A DNA stretch of 64,000 bases from UBA4665 sp036388555 (GTDB taxonomy: Bacteria > Patescibacteriota > Saccharimonadia > Saccharimonadales > UBA4665), in the NCBI GenBank assembly GCA_036388555.1, contig DASVRP010000007.1, positions 62,001 to 126,000 on the forward strand, in the 5' to 3' direction. The notes beneath the pieces were generated by a model, which did no database searches, was not told where the DNA came from, and saw nothing but the letters and a program-made list of their open reading frames with translations. How positions within the stretch are numbered: position 1 is the stretch's first letter; each line of letters starts with the position of its first letter. Positions 17,204 through 25,960 of this stretch are shown here, piece by piece. Both the position numbers and the translations under genes were made by a program.

Positions 17204-18604
17204 ATGTTGGAAGTAGGTTCACACAACTCGATCCGGGACAAACTGATGCACGGCATGATCGGCAGCGCCGCCCTGGTTACCGTGATAGGTGGTGGCGGAG
17301 TCATCTACGAACACGTCGAGGCCCATTCAAGGGGAGATGACCGACCCTACACTGCCGCGACGATCTCCCAGGACATAGCGGGCGGTTTCGATTTCACATC
17401 GCGTACTGTCGACAGATATGAGAACTTCCTGTCCACATCGCTCGATTCACTGATCGGACCCCTCATCAAGGACAAGCTGCCGCTTCCAGACTTCGAGAAT
17501 GCCGGCTCACATTCAGCCGGCGAATCACCTGAAAGCGATGATGCTTCCGGCCAGACTGACGATACTGATAAGCAAGTAGCATCGAAAGGAGAATCTGAGG
17601 AAGCAGAAGCCGACAAAAAGGATGACGCCAAAGCGCAGAAACCCAACGGCAACGCAGGAAGTGCCGATCCGATCGATACCGGCAGCGGGACTGATACGAC
17701 TCCAGGATGGCTGTCCGGGGCGGCAAGCAAATTTGCGGCGGACGGATCATTTGGGGAATGGCGCGGTTCCAAAGTTGAAATCGGCGGGACATGGATAGAT
17801 AATCCAGCCGTCTACCCGCTGGGGCCGAAAATTGCCGGTTGCGGCGGCTGCGGGGAATGGGAAAACTTCGTAGGAGCGATGGATATCGCAGTAACACCGC
17901 CGAACAAAGAGATTGAATCCTGGGCTGCCGAAGCGGCAGGTGCCCATGACGAACATTTCCGCCAAACGTTCAGAGCTATTAAAAAGGCGCGTGAAGGCAA
18001 AGGCCAGGTGTTCCTGCGGATCTGGCATGAGTATAATGGCCATTGGTACGACTACTCAGTCCGTACCCAAGAAGATGCGAAACATTTTAAAACGGCATTC
18101 AATAATGTCGCCACGATTGCCCGTGAGGAGATCCCAGAGGCTAAGATCATGTTATCTACCGGGGCCGCACACAAGCCGGGTTACCCGACTGTCGCAGAGA
18201 CATACCCCGACGATTCCCTGGTCGACGGCTTATCTGTGGATTTCTACAACGAATGGGATTTCTGTACCGACCAGGCCTGCTTTGATAAGAAGATTGAAGA
18301 TGGTGGCGGATTGAATTCCCTGGCAGACCTGCAGCGCCTGGGTAAAAAGCATGGTGATCCGATTTTGATATCCGAATGGTCGAACCATGGTGGCGTCAGA
18401 CCTCAAAATGAAGGCGGCGGCGGCGAATCACCCGGGTTTATGCGGGCTTGGCATTCATGGCTCAAGAAGAATGCCGGCAACAAGCCAGGTCAGGTCCTCG
18501 GAGAGGTCCAGTTCAACCTGTGGCCCGATAAGTTTGAATTCTTCGATGGAGCTTCGTCCCGGCTCCACCCACAGACCGTTGAAGAGTACCGCCGGCTCTG
18601 GTAG
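17204..18604 (+). CDS. Membrane-anchored GH26-like glycoside hydrolase
   Basis: 466 aa. One membrane anchor at about 17-34, an acidic Ser/Asp/Glu/Lys-rich linker (about 98-165), then a catalytic domain (about 170-466) resembling clan GH-A family 26 (beta-mannanases and relatives). The acid/base segment is RIWHEYNGHWYDY with H275-E276, and the nucleophile segment is ILISEWSNHG with E391. Several Cys (CGGC at 213-216, C354, C359) could form disulfides outside the cell. It would act on beta-mannan or a related glucan at the cell surface, perhaps on host or environmental polysaccharide; the substrate is inference. It is a single gene with its own promoter. Confidence 0.75.
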   Translation: MLEVGSHNSIRDKLMHGMIGSAALVTVIGGGGVIYEHVEAHSRGDDRPYTAATISQDIAGGFDFTSRTVDRYENFLSTSLDSLIGPLIKDKLPLPDFENAGSHSAGESPESDDASGQTDDTDKQVASKGESEEAEADKKDDAKAQKPNGNAGSADPIDTGSGTDTTPGWLSGAASKFAADGSFGEWRGSKVEIGGTWIDNPAVYPLGPKIAGCGGCGEWENFVGAMDIAVTPPNKEIESWAAEAAGAHDEHFRQTFRAIKKAREGKGQVFLRIWHEYNGHWYDYSVRTQEDAKHFKTAFNNVATIAREEIPEAKIMLSTGAAHKPGYPTVAETYPDDSLVDGLSVDFYNEWDFCTDQACFDKKIEDGGGLNSLADLQRLGKKHGDPILISEWSNHGGVRPQNEGGGGESPGFMRAWHSWLKKNAGNKPGQVLGEVQFNLWPDKFEFFDGASSRLHPQTVEEYRRLW

Positions 18605-18611
18605 CCGGAAG

Positions 18612-19373
18612 CTACTTCTTCTCGGGGCTGTGGCCCTGGCTCTTGTCTTCGAATTCCTTCTTGCCGCCCGGGCGGATCTCGTCGTCACCGGATGTCTGGT
18701 CGTCATCTGCGGCTGAACCGTGCTCAGACTCGACATTGGCAGCCTCGTCGCCGGTCGCTTCATCGGCGTCACCACCGGCAGCGTCATTGGCCGCGGCCAC
18801 GACGGTCGGATCGTTGACGGTCACGATGACCTGCTCAGGGTCGGTCATGATCTCGACGCCGGCCGGAGCCTTCAGGTCGCCGACCTTGACATTGTCGCCG
18901 AGTTCGACGAGTAACTCAGCATCATACTCCAGGAAGTCTGGCAGCTTGGACGATACGGCCTGGACGGTCACGACGGTCAGGTGCGGCAATACCAGGAACC
19001 CGTTGCGTTCCGCAGGAGACGCTTCGTTGCCTTCGGCAAAGACAGCATGCAGCGGTACTTCCGTCTCGACCTTTTCGGTAGCGGATACCGCATTGAAGAC
19101 GACATGTGTCAGGGCCTGTTTGCGCGGCTCAAACTCGATGGACTTGATCATGGCGGTGTAGTGCTTGCCAGATGCAGTCAGGACGATCGGGTGGTGCTTG
19201 CCGGCCTGCTTGTAGGCTTTCATGATGGTATTGTGTTCGCCCTGGACAAGGACAGAATCCTTGCCATGGTCATGGACGACGGCCGGTACGATGCCAGCCT
19301 TGCGCAGATGCTTGACGCTCTTGCCAGCGACGGTACGCGCTTCTAAAGTGAGTTCGATCTTATCCTGTGACAT
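18612..19373 (-). CDS. rplY: 50S ribosomal protein L25/CTC
   Basis: 253 aa. The N-terminal L25 domain binds 5S rRNA (ELTLEARTVAGKSVKHLRKA, GIVPAVVHDHGKDSVLV). It is followed by the TL5/CTC C-terminal beta domain (DFLEYDAELLVELGDNVKVG) and an acidic, disordered tail from about residue 195 ending in a Lys/Glu-rich segment. CTC-type proteins of this length are common in Gram-positive bacteria; the tail is longer than usual. An AAGGA lies 8 nt before the ATG, so this gene uses a normal leader. Confidence 0.9.
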   Translation of the reverse strand: MSQDKIELTLEARTVAGKSVKHLRKAGIVPAVVHDHGKDSVLVQGEHNTIMKAYKQAGKHHPIVLTASGKHYTAMIKSIEFEPRKQALTHVVFNAVSATEKVETEVPLHAVFAEGNEASPAERNGFLVLPHLTVVTVQAVSSKLPDFLEYDAELLVELGDNVKVGDLKAPAGVEIMTDPEQVIVTVNDPTVVAAANDAAGGDADEATGDEAANVESEHGSAADDDQTSGDDEIRPGGKKEFEDKSQGHSPEKK

Positions 19374-19524
19374 GCCTGTGTTCCTTACCTATCCTACATT
19401 TATAACGTTCGTATCATTCTATTTTAACAGATTAGCGCTACATTGCCAGCCCCTTCGACCATCAGGTACGTCTACCGAGCTGCATGCCATTGCTGAGAGC
19501 AACATTAAGCAAATCGTTTAACGA

Positions 19525-19554
19525 TTGGACGAACGGAGTCGTATCCGTTACTCT
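19525..19554 (+). promoter_or_regulatory. Promoter of the DedA gene
   Basis: TTGGAC (19525-19530), 18-bp spacer, TACTCT (19549-19554). The second ATG of the gene (19563) is 8 nt downstream of the -10 box, the first (19557) only 2 nt. Confidence 0.45.
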
Positions 19555-19562
19555 AGATGCAT

Positions 19563-20231
19563 ATGTTCGGCGAAGGACTGACTGAATTCATCATCTCCAG
19601 CGGCCTGCTGGTGATCGCCCTGACCGTATTCATCGAATGCGCATTCTTTGGCGGTTTCTTCCTGCCGGGCGATTCCCTGCTCTTCCTGGCCGGCTTCATC
19701 TCCGGACGCGGCGAACACAACATCATCTTCACCATCGTGCTGATCTTTGCCGCGGCCGTCCTTGGCAACATCGTGGGATATAAGATCGGTCAGAAGACCG
19801 GACCCAAGCTGTTCCGCAAAGAAGATGGCTTCTTCTTCCAGAAAGACAACATTCTCAAAGCGCAGCAGTTCTACACCAAACATGGTGGCAAGACGCTCAT
19901 CCTGGCCCGCTTCGTCCCTGTCATGCGCACCTTCGCCCCGCTCGTCGCCGGCATCGGCAATATGCCATTCAATCGCTTCTTCGCCTACAGCACCATCGGT
20001 GCCGCCCTCTGGGCCGTGCTCGTGCCGCTGTCAGGTTTTTACGCTTACCGCATCCTTGGCCATGCCATCGACATCGAGAAGTTCGTCATGCCGGTCGTCC
20101 TGACCATCGCCGTTGTCTCCATCGGTGGCAGCCTCATCCACGGATTCCGCGAAAAGCGCAAACACGACCGCAAGATCAGCGCCCAGGAACTGGAAAAAGC
20201 CCAAGACGCCGCCGAAAAACATATCGACTGA
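19563..20231 (+). CDS. DedA/SNARE-associated family membrane protein
   Basis: 222 aa from the ATG at 19563; an in-frame ATG two codons earlier lies too close to the -10 box. Typical DedA features are visible: GGFFLPGDSLLFLAGFISGRG, a re-entrant GNIVGYKIGQKTGPKLFRK loop, then RFVPVMRTFAPLVAGIGNMP with the conserved Arg and Pro, and a late membrane helix. DedA proteins transport or flip membrane phospholipids and polyprenyl-phosphate carriers. The next gene starts 18 bp downstream in the same direction and may be cotranscribed. Confidence 0.9.
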   Translation: MFGEGLTEFIISSGLLVIALTVFIECAFFGGFFLPGDSLLFLAGFISGRGEHNIIFTIVLIFAAAVLGNIVGYKIGQKTGPKLFRKEDGFFFQKDNILKAQQFYTKHGGKTLILARFVPVMRTFAPLVAGIGNMPFNRFFAYSTIGAALWAVLVPLSGFYAYRILGHAIDIEKFVMPVVLTIAVVSIGGSLIHGFREKRKHDRKISAQELEKAQDAAEKHID

Positions 20232-20249
20232 TCTATACCTACCTGACAG

Positions 20250-21287
20250 ATGCCCAAAGACTTACGATCCATCGGTGAACTACTGATACCCGTCATCGCG
20301 TACGGCGACTCTGCAGGCTTAGCCGGAGAGAACCAGTCAGCCGAGGAAATTGCGATGAATTTTGGATGGATCGATACGTTACGGTCGCCGACAAACCGTG
20401 AGATATTCCAGGTTGAGCCCCTCGGCCGTCTCGGTGAATGGAGCGACGATACGCAGCTGACCCTCGCCGTAGCCAACGGCATTATCCAAGCTGGAGGATT
20501 TGACATTGATGCCCAGGTAAAGCACCTGATTCAGGCACATGATGCATCACCCCACGTGCGGTACTTCGATAACCGTAATCTCGGGGGCCGGCTTATGCCA
20601 CGTGGCTGGGGATACAACACGACAGACAGCGTACTGCGCCTGAAGGAAGGCGTTTCACCCTCAGAGTCGGGTGGCAAAAATGCCCTTACGAATGGCGTCC
20701 TCATGAAACTAGCGCCACTTGTCTACCTGCAGCATGTCCGGAATACACCTTCTGACATACGTTACGAGCAGCTTGACGCACTGACGCGTATGACCCACTA
20801 TACTGCCGAAGCTATGACATTCAGCCGTGTCCATGGTGACGTATTGAGCAATCTTCTGAGCAATGACGGCCATATCCAGACATCGCAAAATTTTGCCGAA
20901 TTCGCTATCAGCCGGGCTAGACGCCATGAAAAAGCAGTCGGCTCAAAGCCGCTTGTCTCAGAAGCACTTGGCTTCCTCTCGGCGTTGGAGTCGGCGTCAT
21001 TTGCGGACGTGTTGAAACACACAGATAAGAAAGGCTTCGAAGGCCATCAAACTCTTGCGATGGCTTACGGATTCTTCCTGAGCGGCAAGACGTTCAGCGA
21101 GCGTGTCTACGCTGGAGTCAACGGTGGGGGCGACACTGACAGCATCGCCAGTATAGCCGGCACCATGTCGCTGTTCAGTGACGGCTTTGTCGACTTTCCG
21201 CCAGATGTCGAGAATATAATCGATATTGCTATGTTGCGCAGTACATCCAGGACACTCACCGACTGCGCATTACAGACGCCAGAGTAA
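20250..21287 (+). CDS. ADP-ribosylglycohydrolase family protein
   Basis: 345 aa of the DraG/ARH fold, which removes ADP-ribose from proteins or nucleic acids using two Mg ions. The two metal motifs are intact: GEWSDDTQLTLAVA (S65-D66-D67-T68) and NGGGDTDSIASIAG (D295, T296, D297, S298). No dedicated ADP-ribosyltransferase or DraT gene is in the window. Saccharibacteria live on actinobacterial hosts, so reversing host- or toxin-derived ADP-ribosylation is possible, but that is inference. It follows dedA by 18 bp and converges on the kinase gene at 21289, with only 1 bp between stops. Confidence 0.85.
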   Translation: MPKDLRSIGELLIPVIAYGDSAGLAGENQSAEEIAMNFGWIDTLRSPTNREIFQVEPLGRLGEWSDDTQLTLAVANGIIQAGGFDIDAQVKHLIQAHDASPHVRYFDNRNLGGRLMPRGWGYNTTDSVLRLKEGVSPSESGGKNALTNGVLMKLAPLVYLQHVRNTPSDIRYEQLDALTRMTHYTAEAMTFSRVHGDVLSNLLSNDGHIQTSQNFAEFAISRARRHEKAVGSKPLVSEALGFLSALESASFADVLKHTDKKGFEGHQTLAMAYGFFLSGKTFSERVYAGVNGGGDTDSIASIAGTMSLFSDGFVDFPPDVENIIDIAMLRSTSRTLTDCALQTPE

Positions 21288-21288
21288 G

Positions 21289-21813
21289 TTAACTCAGTAC
21301 CGTGGCAGGCTGGTATTGGTCCAATGCACACAGTAGTTCCTGGCTCAGTTCATCAACGCCCCGCTGTCCATCCAGTACGATGTCTGCAAAGCGCTTCGTC
21401 GGTTCTACCAGCAGGTTGTGGCGCATAGGCAGGTGCCGTGTGATGTATGTATAATCGTCCGCTGTCTTGAGTTCGCCGGGTTGCGCCATCCGGCGTTGCA
21501 GCCTGACCTCTTCCGGCGCGTGCATGAATACCGACATGCCGAGGATGCTGCGTAACTCTGTATGGGCGAGCAGCAGGAAGCCTTCAACTATCAGATCACC
21601 CTGCCGGCTTTGCGCTGAGATGTCCTCTATCGCCCGTTGCCAATCCACCGCTTCCATCCGGTCATAATCCGGCCGGCCGTATACTACCGGGAAATCGTGA
21701 TTTGGATGAAAATAATTATCGAGTGATACAAGTTCACACTCCAACCTTGCCGCCAGCACATGCGCCAAAGTCGTCTTGCCTGACCGGCTTCCGCCAGCGA
21801 TGCCGATGATCAT
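21289..21813 (-). CDS. Uridine-kinase-like P-loop nucleoside kinase
   Basis: 174 aa with Walker A GGSRSGKTTLA (8-18), a substrate-binding SLDNYFHPNHDFP segment and a DYDRMEAVDW segment as in uridine kinase / nicotinamide riboside kinase, and an IVEGFLLL Walker-B-like strand. It would phosphorylate a nucleoside or related small molecule; the exact substrate is not decidable here. A TATAGT box (21820-21825) ends 6 nt before the ATG, so the message is probably leaderless. Confidence 0.78.
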   Translation of the reverse strand: MIIGIAGGSRSGKTTLAHVLAARLECELVSLDNYFHPNHDFPVVYGRPDYDRMEAVDWQRAIEDISAQSRQGDLIVEGFLLLAHTELRSILGMSVFMHAPEEVRLQRRMAQPGELKTADDYTYITRHLPMRHNLLVEPTKRFADIVLDGQRGVDELSQELLCALDQYQPATVLS

Positions 21814-21819
21814 ACATAA

Positions 21820-21825
21820 ACTATA
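21820..21825 (-). promoter_or_regulatory. -10 box of the kinase gene, leaderless arrangement
   Basis: TATAGT on the minus strand, exactly 6 nt before the ATG at 21813. Confidence 0.5.
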
Positions 21826-21862
21826 GCATTATGGAGATTGTATGGAAACGCTTATAAATGAG

Positions 21863-21931
21863 CTACGTGCAGGGTATTTCGAGCATCCGCTTCAGGAACT
21901 GGCCAGTGTCACTATCGGCGACACGGGCCAG
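21863..21931 (-). pseudogene. Fragment of a uvrA 3' end
   Basis: Read on the minus strand this encodes LARVADSDTGQFLKRMLEIPCT and then TAG. The UvrA C-terminus at 22298 reads VARVTESYTGQFLKRMLI and stop. At DNA level 21884-21930 matches 22307-22353 at 37 of 47 positions. The segment upstream of it shows no further UvrA similarity, so only the last 20 or so codons are present. It lies directly beyond a small orphan gene and reads as a leftover of a duplication or insertion event at the uvrA 3' end. Confidence 0.7.
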
Positions 21932-21943
21932 TATCGCTGCAAT

Positions 21944-22258
21944 TTACCAGGTCGATTCAGTGTATAGACCGAGAAAGTCTGGCTCACCGACTAATCGGTT
22001 TACTTTATGAGATTTAGTTCCCAAGGACTCATAACCTATGCACCCGCCTGCTTTGGCGGATAAATCTTGAAAGCGCTGTTGCTTCCTCGCAAATTCTCCC
22101 ATCTCTGTATCAGGTGATTGCCGGACTGCTGCCATTTCATCATATGCATCATTAGCTTGGGCGGCGTAGTCCAAGCCGTCAAGGACTGCATTTTCGGGTC
22201 GTGTCCGCCCATTCGGAGTAAGGACCGCGTCAATAGCGCGGATGTATGCGTTCTTCAT
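21944..22258 (-). CDS. Orphan protein inserted at the uvrA 3' end
   Basis: 104 aa, not recognised; soluble and mixed charge, with no membrane segment. It starts MKNAYIRAIDAVLTPNG and contains a helical middle (LDYAAQANDAYDEMAAV). Base composition is lower in GC than uvrA. It has its own consensus TATAAT (22265-22270) 6 nt before the ATG, which argues it is expressed. It sits exactly between the true uvrA 3' end and the degenerate copy of that end, as a cassette would. Confidence 0.6.
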   Translation of the reverse strand: MKNAYIRAIDAVLTPNGRTRPENAVLDGLDYAAQANDAYDEMAAVRQSPDTEMGEFARKQQRFQDLSAKAGGCIGYESLGTKSHKVNRLVGEPDFLGLYTESTW

Positions 22259-22264
22259 AAAGTC

Positions 22265-22270
22265 ATTATA
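22265..22270 (-). promoter_or_regulatory. -10 box of the orphan gene, leaderless arrangement
   Basis: TATAAT on the minus strand, 6 nt before the ATG at 22258, in an AT-rich 39-bp gap after the uvrA stop. Confidence 0.55.
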
Positions 22271-22297
22271 CCATATTTGTCTATTTTTGTTAGTTAT

Positions 22298-25111
22298 TTA
22301 TATCAGCATGCGCTTCAGGAACTGCCCGGTGTAGCTCTCAGTGACCCGGGCGACCTGCTCCGGAGTGCCTTCGGCCATGACGCGGCCGCCGCCGGAGCCG
22401 CCTTCGGGACCCATGTCGATCAGCCAGTCGGCGTTCTTGATGACGTCGAGGTTGTGTTCGATGATGACCATACTGTTACCGCTGTCGACCAGCGCATGGA
22501 GCATGTGCAGCAGCTTGTCGACATCAGCCATGTGGAGACCGGTCGTGGGCTCGTCGAGTATGTAGAGCGTCTTGCCAGTCGGGCGGCGGCTCAGTTCGGT
22601 GGACAGCTTGATGCGCTGGGCTTCGCCGCCCGACAGCGTCGTCGCGGATTGACCGAGCCCGATATAGCCTAAGCCGACGTCTACAAGCGTCTGCAACTTG
22701 CGGGCGATCGAAGGGATATTCTCAAAGAACTCCAGCGCCTGCTCGCAGGTCAGTTCCAGGATGTCGCTGATGGTCTTGCCTTTGAAGTGGATTTCCAGGG
22801 CTTCGCGGTTATAGCGCTTGCCATGGCAGACTTCGCAGGGGACGTAGACGTCAGGCAGGAAATGCATCTCAATCTTGATGATGCCGTCGCCGGAGCAATT
22901 TTCGCAGCGACCACCCTTAACGTTGAAGCTGAAACGGCCGGCGGCGTAGCCGCGCAGCTTGGCCTCGGGGGTGGATGCGAACAATTCGCGAATCGGTGTG
23001 AACAGGCCGGTGTACGTGGCGGGATTGCTGCGCGGCGTCCGGCCGATCGGCGACTGGTCGATGATGATGGCCTTATCGAGCTGCTTGATGCCCTCTATGT
23101 CATCATGCCGGCCGGGCACGGTGTTGGCGCGGTGCAGCCGGGCGAGCAGTTCCTTGGCGAGGATATCGTTGATGAGGCTTGATTTACCTGATCCGGAGAC
23201 GCCGGAGACGACGACCATCTTGCCGAGCGGTATGGTGACGTCGACGTTCTGCAGGTTGTTTTCGCGGGCGTTCTTGATGACGATCTTCAGGCCGTTCCCC
23301 TTGCGGCGCTTCTTGGGCACGGCGATGGTCTTCTTGCCTGAAAGATATTGGCCGGTTATGGATTTGGGGTTCCTGGCAACCTCGTCCGGTGTCCCAGCCG
23401 CGACGACATGCCCACCATGGATGCCGGCACCCGGCCCGATGTCGAGCAGATAATCGGCAGTCCGGATGGTATCCTCATCGTGTTCGACGACGATAACGGT
23501 ATTACCAAGGTCGCGCAGGTGGTGCAGCGTATTGATCAGGCGGTCATTGTCACGCTGGTGCAGTCCGATCGACGGCTCATCCAGGACGTACAGTACGCCC
23601 TGCAATCCGGAACCGATCTGGGTCGCCAGCCGGATGCGCTGGGCCTCGCCACCTGACAGCGTCGTTGCGGAACGCAATAGTGTCAGATAATTCAGGCCGA
23701 CATCCTTCAGGAACTTCAGGCGGGAGTGGATCTCCTTGAGGATCTGTTCGGCGATATGGCGCTCGGCGTCTGACAGGCTGACCTCGTTGAACCAGCCGAG
23801 CGCATCATCGATCGACAGCGTACAGACGTCCATGATGGAGTGCTCGTGTACAGTGACCGCCAGGACTTCGGGCCGCAGCCGCATACCCTTGCATTTGAAA
23901 CAAGGCCGCTCCTGCATGAAGCGTTCGATGTCGCGGCGGATGAAATCACTGTCGGTCTCCTTATGGCGGCGTTCTAGATTGGGGATGACGCCCTCGTAGG
24001 TCGTGTTGAATGAACGGCCGGCTCCGAGCCGGACCTTGTAGACCTCACTGCCGGTGCCGTAGAGGATCTTGTCGAGGTTGTCCTTGCTGAGTTCGCCGGT
24101 CGGGATGTGCAGTGAGAAGCTGTAGCGCTCTGCGACAGCCTGCAGTTTCTTCATGTACCAGTTGTCGACGTTGATACGGTTGTACGGCCGGATGGCGCCT
24201 TCGGCGATGGTCAGCTTGCCATTGGGCAGCACCAGCTCGGGGTCGACCTCCATGCGCGAGCCGAGGCCGGTACAGACCGGACAGGCGCCGTGCGGCGAGT
24301 TAAAGCTGAAGGTCCGCGGCTCGAGCTCCGGTATCTTGACCTCCGGGTGGTCGACGCAGGCATACATCATGCTGTAGGTGAACTCTTCTTTGGTGTCAGC
24401 ATTGACGACCGTCATGCGGCCTTCGGCAACATCGAGTGCCTGCTCGATCGACTGGGCCAGCCGGGTGCGGCTCTCCTCATTGTTGACGATACGGTCGGCG
24501 ACGACTTCGATAGTGTGTTTGTAGGCCTTGTCGAGCGTCGGGAACTCATCGAGCGCATAGACGACGCCGTCAACCCGGACGCGGGCGAAACCGGCCCGCT
24601 GGTACTGCTCAGGGATATGCTCGAAGGCGCCCTTCTTGTCGGTGATGACCGGTGCCAGTATCATCAGCCGGGCCTCCTTCGGCAGGGCCTCGACCTGGTC
24701 GATGATGGCGGCGATCGTCTGGCGCTCCACCGGCTTGCCGTCGATCGGGCAGTGCGCCACGCCGACGCGGGCGAACAGCAGGCGCAGATAATCATAGATC
24801 TCGGTGACGGTCGCCACGGTGGAGCGCGGGTTGCGCGAGGTCGACTTCTGGTCGATACTGATCGCCGGCGACAACCCGTCGATCTGGTCAACATCCGGCT
24901 TTTCCATCAGCCCCAGGAACTGGCGTGCGTAACTCGACAGGCTTTCTACGTAGCGGCGCTGACCTTCGGCATAGATCGTGTCGAATGCCAAAGAGGACTT
25001 GCCCGATCCGGACAGCCCTGTGATTACGACCAGCTTCTCCCGAGGAATCGTGACGCTGATATCCTTGAGGTTATGCTCCCGTGCCCCGCTTACTACAATA
25101 TTGTCGCTCAT
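22298..25111 (-). CDS. uvrA: UvrA, excinuclease ABC ATPase subunit
   Basis: A 937-aa full-length damage-recognition ATPase. Two ABC modules: Walker A GLSGSGKSSL near residue 31 and GVSGSGKSSL in the second half; signatures SGGEAQRIRLA and SGGEAQRIKLS; Walker B VLYVLDEPSIGLH and LYILDEPTTGLH. Zinc-binding Cys pairs include CPVCTG, CFKCKG, CENCSG and CEVCHG. It works with UvrC (8959) and UvrB (not in window). The 3' end of the gene has a degenerate copy about 420 bp downstream. Confidence 0.97.
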   Translation of the reverse strand: MSDNIVVSGAREHNLKDISVTIPREKLVVITGLSGSGKSSLAFDTIYAEGQRRYVESLSSYARQFLGLMEKPDVDQIDGLSPAISIDQKSTSRNPRSTVATVTEIYDYLRLLFARVGVAHCPIDGKPVERQTIAAIIDQVEALPKEARLMILAPVITDKKGAFEHIPEQYQRAGFARVRVDGVVYALDEFPTLDKAYKHTIEVVADRIVNNEESRTRLAQSIEQALDVAEGRMTVVNADTKEEFTYSMMYACVDHPEVKIPELEPRTFSFNSPHGACPVCTGLGSRMEVDPELVLPNGKLTIAEGAIRPYNRINVDNWYMKKLQAVAERYSFSLHIPTGELSKDNLDKILYGTGSEVYKVRLGAGRSFNTTYEGVIPNLERRHKETDSDFIRRDIERFMQERPCFKCKGMRLRPEVLAVTVHEHSIMDVCTLSIDDALGWFNEVSLSDAERHIAEQILKEIHSRLKFLKDVGLNYLTLLRSATTLSGGEAQRIRLATQIGSGLQGVLYVLDEPSIGLHQRDNDRLINTLHHLRDLGNTVIVVEHDEDTIRTADYLLDIGPGAGIHGGHVVAAGTPDEVARNPKSITGQYLSGKKTIAVPKKRRKGNGLKIVIKNARENNLQNVDVTIPLGKMVVVSGVSGSGKSSLINDILAKELLARLHRANTVPGRHDDIEGIKQLDKAIIIDQSPIGRTPRSNPATYTGLFTPIRELFASTPEAKLRGYAAGRFSFNVKGGRCENCSGDGIIKIEMHFLPDVYVPCEVCHGKRYNREALEIHFKGKTISDILELTCEQALEFFENIPSIARKLQTLVDVGLGYIGLGQSATTLSGGEAQRIKLSTELSRRPTGKTLYILDEPTTGLHMADVDKLLHMLHALVDSGNSMVIIEHNLDVIKNADWLIDMGPEGGSGGGRVMAEGTPEQVARVTESYTGQFLKRMLI

Positions 25112-25163
25112 ATAACTGAGCTATTATAGCGGAAAACGCCACGTTTATCTAGCTGCGGTGCGG

Positions 25164-25808
25164 CTATAGCTCGATAGCACCTTCCGGGTATACATTCCAC
25201 GGATTGACCCCTATGAACAGCGGCAGTTCCGCATCGAGCTGCTCAGTGATCTCTTCTTCATCATATTTACGCAGGAAGAATCCCTCGGACATTTCACCGA
25301 GCGTAACATGCGGAACCGGCAGATCGGATTGCTTCGACCGGCCGCGCACATCCAGGGATTCCAGTACGCTTTGGACGCCGAATATCTCACCTTCGACTTC
25401 CGGGCTAGAGACCGTCGTATATAAGAGCCGTCCGTTATAGACAGCGACTTCACCCCGTTCTACACGCTGAGGTAACTTTCTATCATGGCAAGCTTCGGTG
25501 TTATCGATGCGTTCACCCATCTGGTTGAGGTTGAACCTGGTGACGACACCTCTGCCAAGCTGTCTGGCAATAACCTTCTGACTGACCAGCGTCACCGACA
25601 GGTCTTCGCGGAGCATCATCTCATCAGGGATGACATCACCCTCCACTAACCGCATCGTAACCTCATCGATCTCTCCCTGGCTTTCATCGTCGACCGGCCG
25701 GACGATACCGAATGCAGAACCGAGCCGTCCTCTCAGGGCGCGTCGCTTCTCCCTATCAGATACGAGACTTGTGCGGGGTCCCCGGAACGGGTATGGATTC
25801 TTCGCCAT
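25164..25808 (-). CDS. Hypothetical soluble protein
   Basis: 214 aa from the ATG at 25808, chosen because AAAGGTG lies 4-5 nt upstream; an in-frame GTG two codons earlier overlaps that site. No membrane segment. The N-terminus is basic (KNPYPFRGPRTSL, KRRALRGRLG), and the rest alternates acidic and strand-forming segments. A single PHVTLGEM resembles the HxT motif of 2H phosphoesterases, but I cannot see a convincing second one. Family and function unknown. It lies 52 bp from the uvrA start on the same strand. Confidence 0.6.
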   Translation of the reverse strand: MAKNPYPFRGPRTSLVSDREKRRALRGRLGSAFGIVRPVDDESQGEIDEVTMRLVEGDVIPDEMMLREDLSVTLVSQKVIARQLGRGVVTRFNLNQMGERIDNTEACHDRKLPQRVERGEVAVYNGRLLYTTVSSPEVEGEIFGVQSVLESLDVRGRSKQSDLPVPHVTLGEMSEGFFLRKYDEEEITEQLDAELPLFIGVNPWNVYPEGAIEL

Positions 25809-25960
25809 GTTCACCTTTCATCATCTAAATTGCTGCATCTGACCACATAATATAACCATAAGCTCTAAGGTCATAGTTTTATTTGTAGCGCTATACACAA
25901 CTTAGACGACACCACGGATGGTGGTAGTAATCGTTGTGCTATGTACTATACAATAGACCT

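Noticed and set aside
21842..21967. A 41-codon plus-strand open frame starting METLINELRAGYF
   Set aside because: Its middle is the reverse complement of the uvrA 3'-end fragment, so the open frame is a by-product of that copy.
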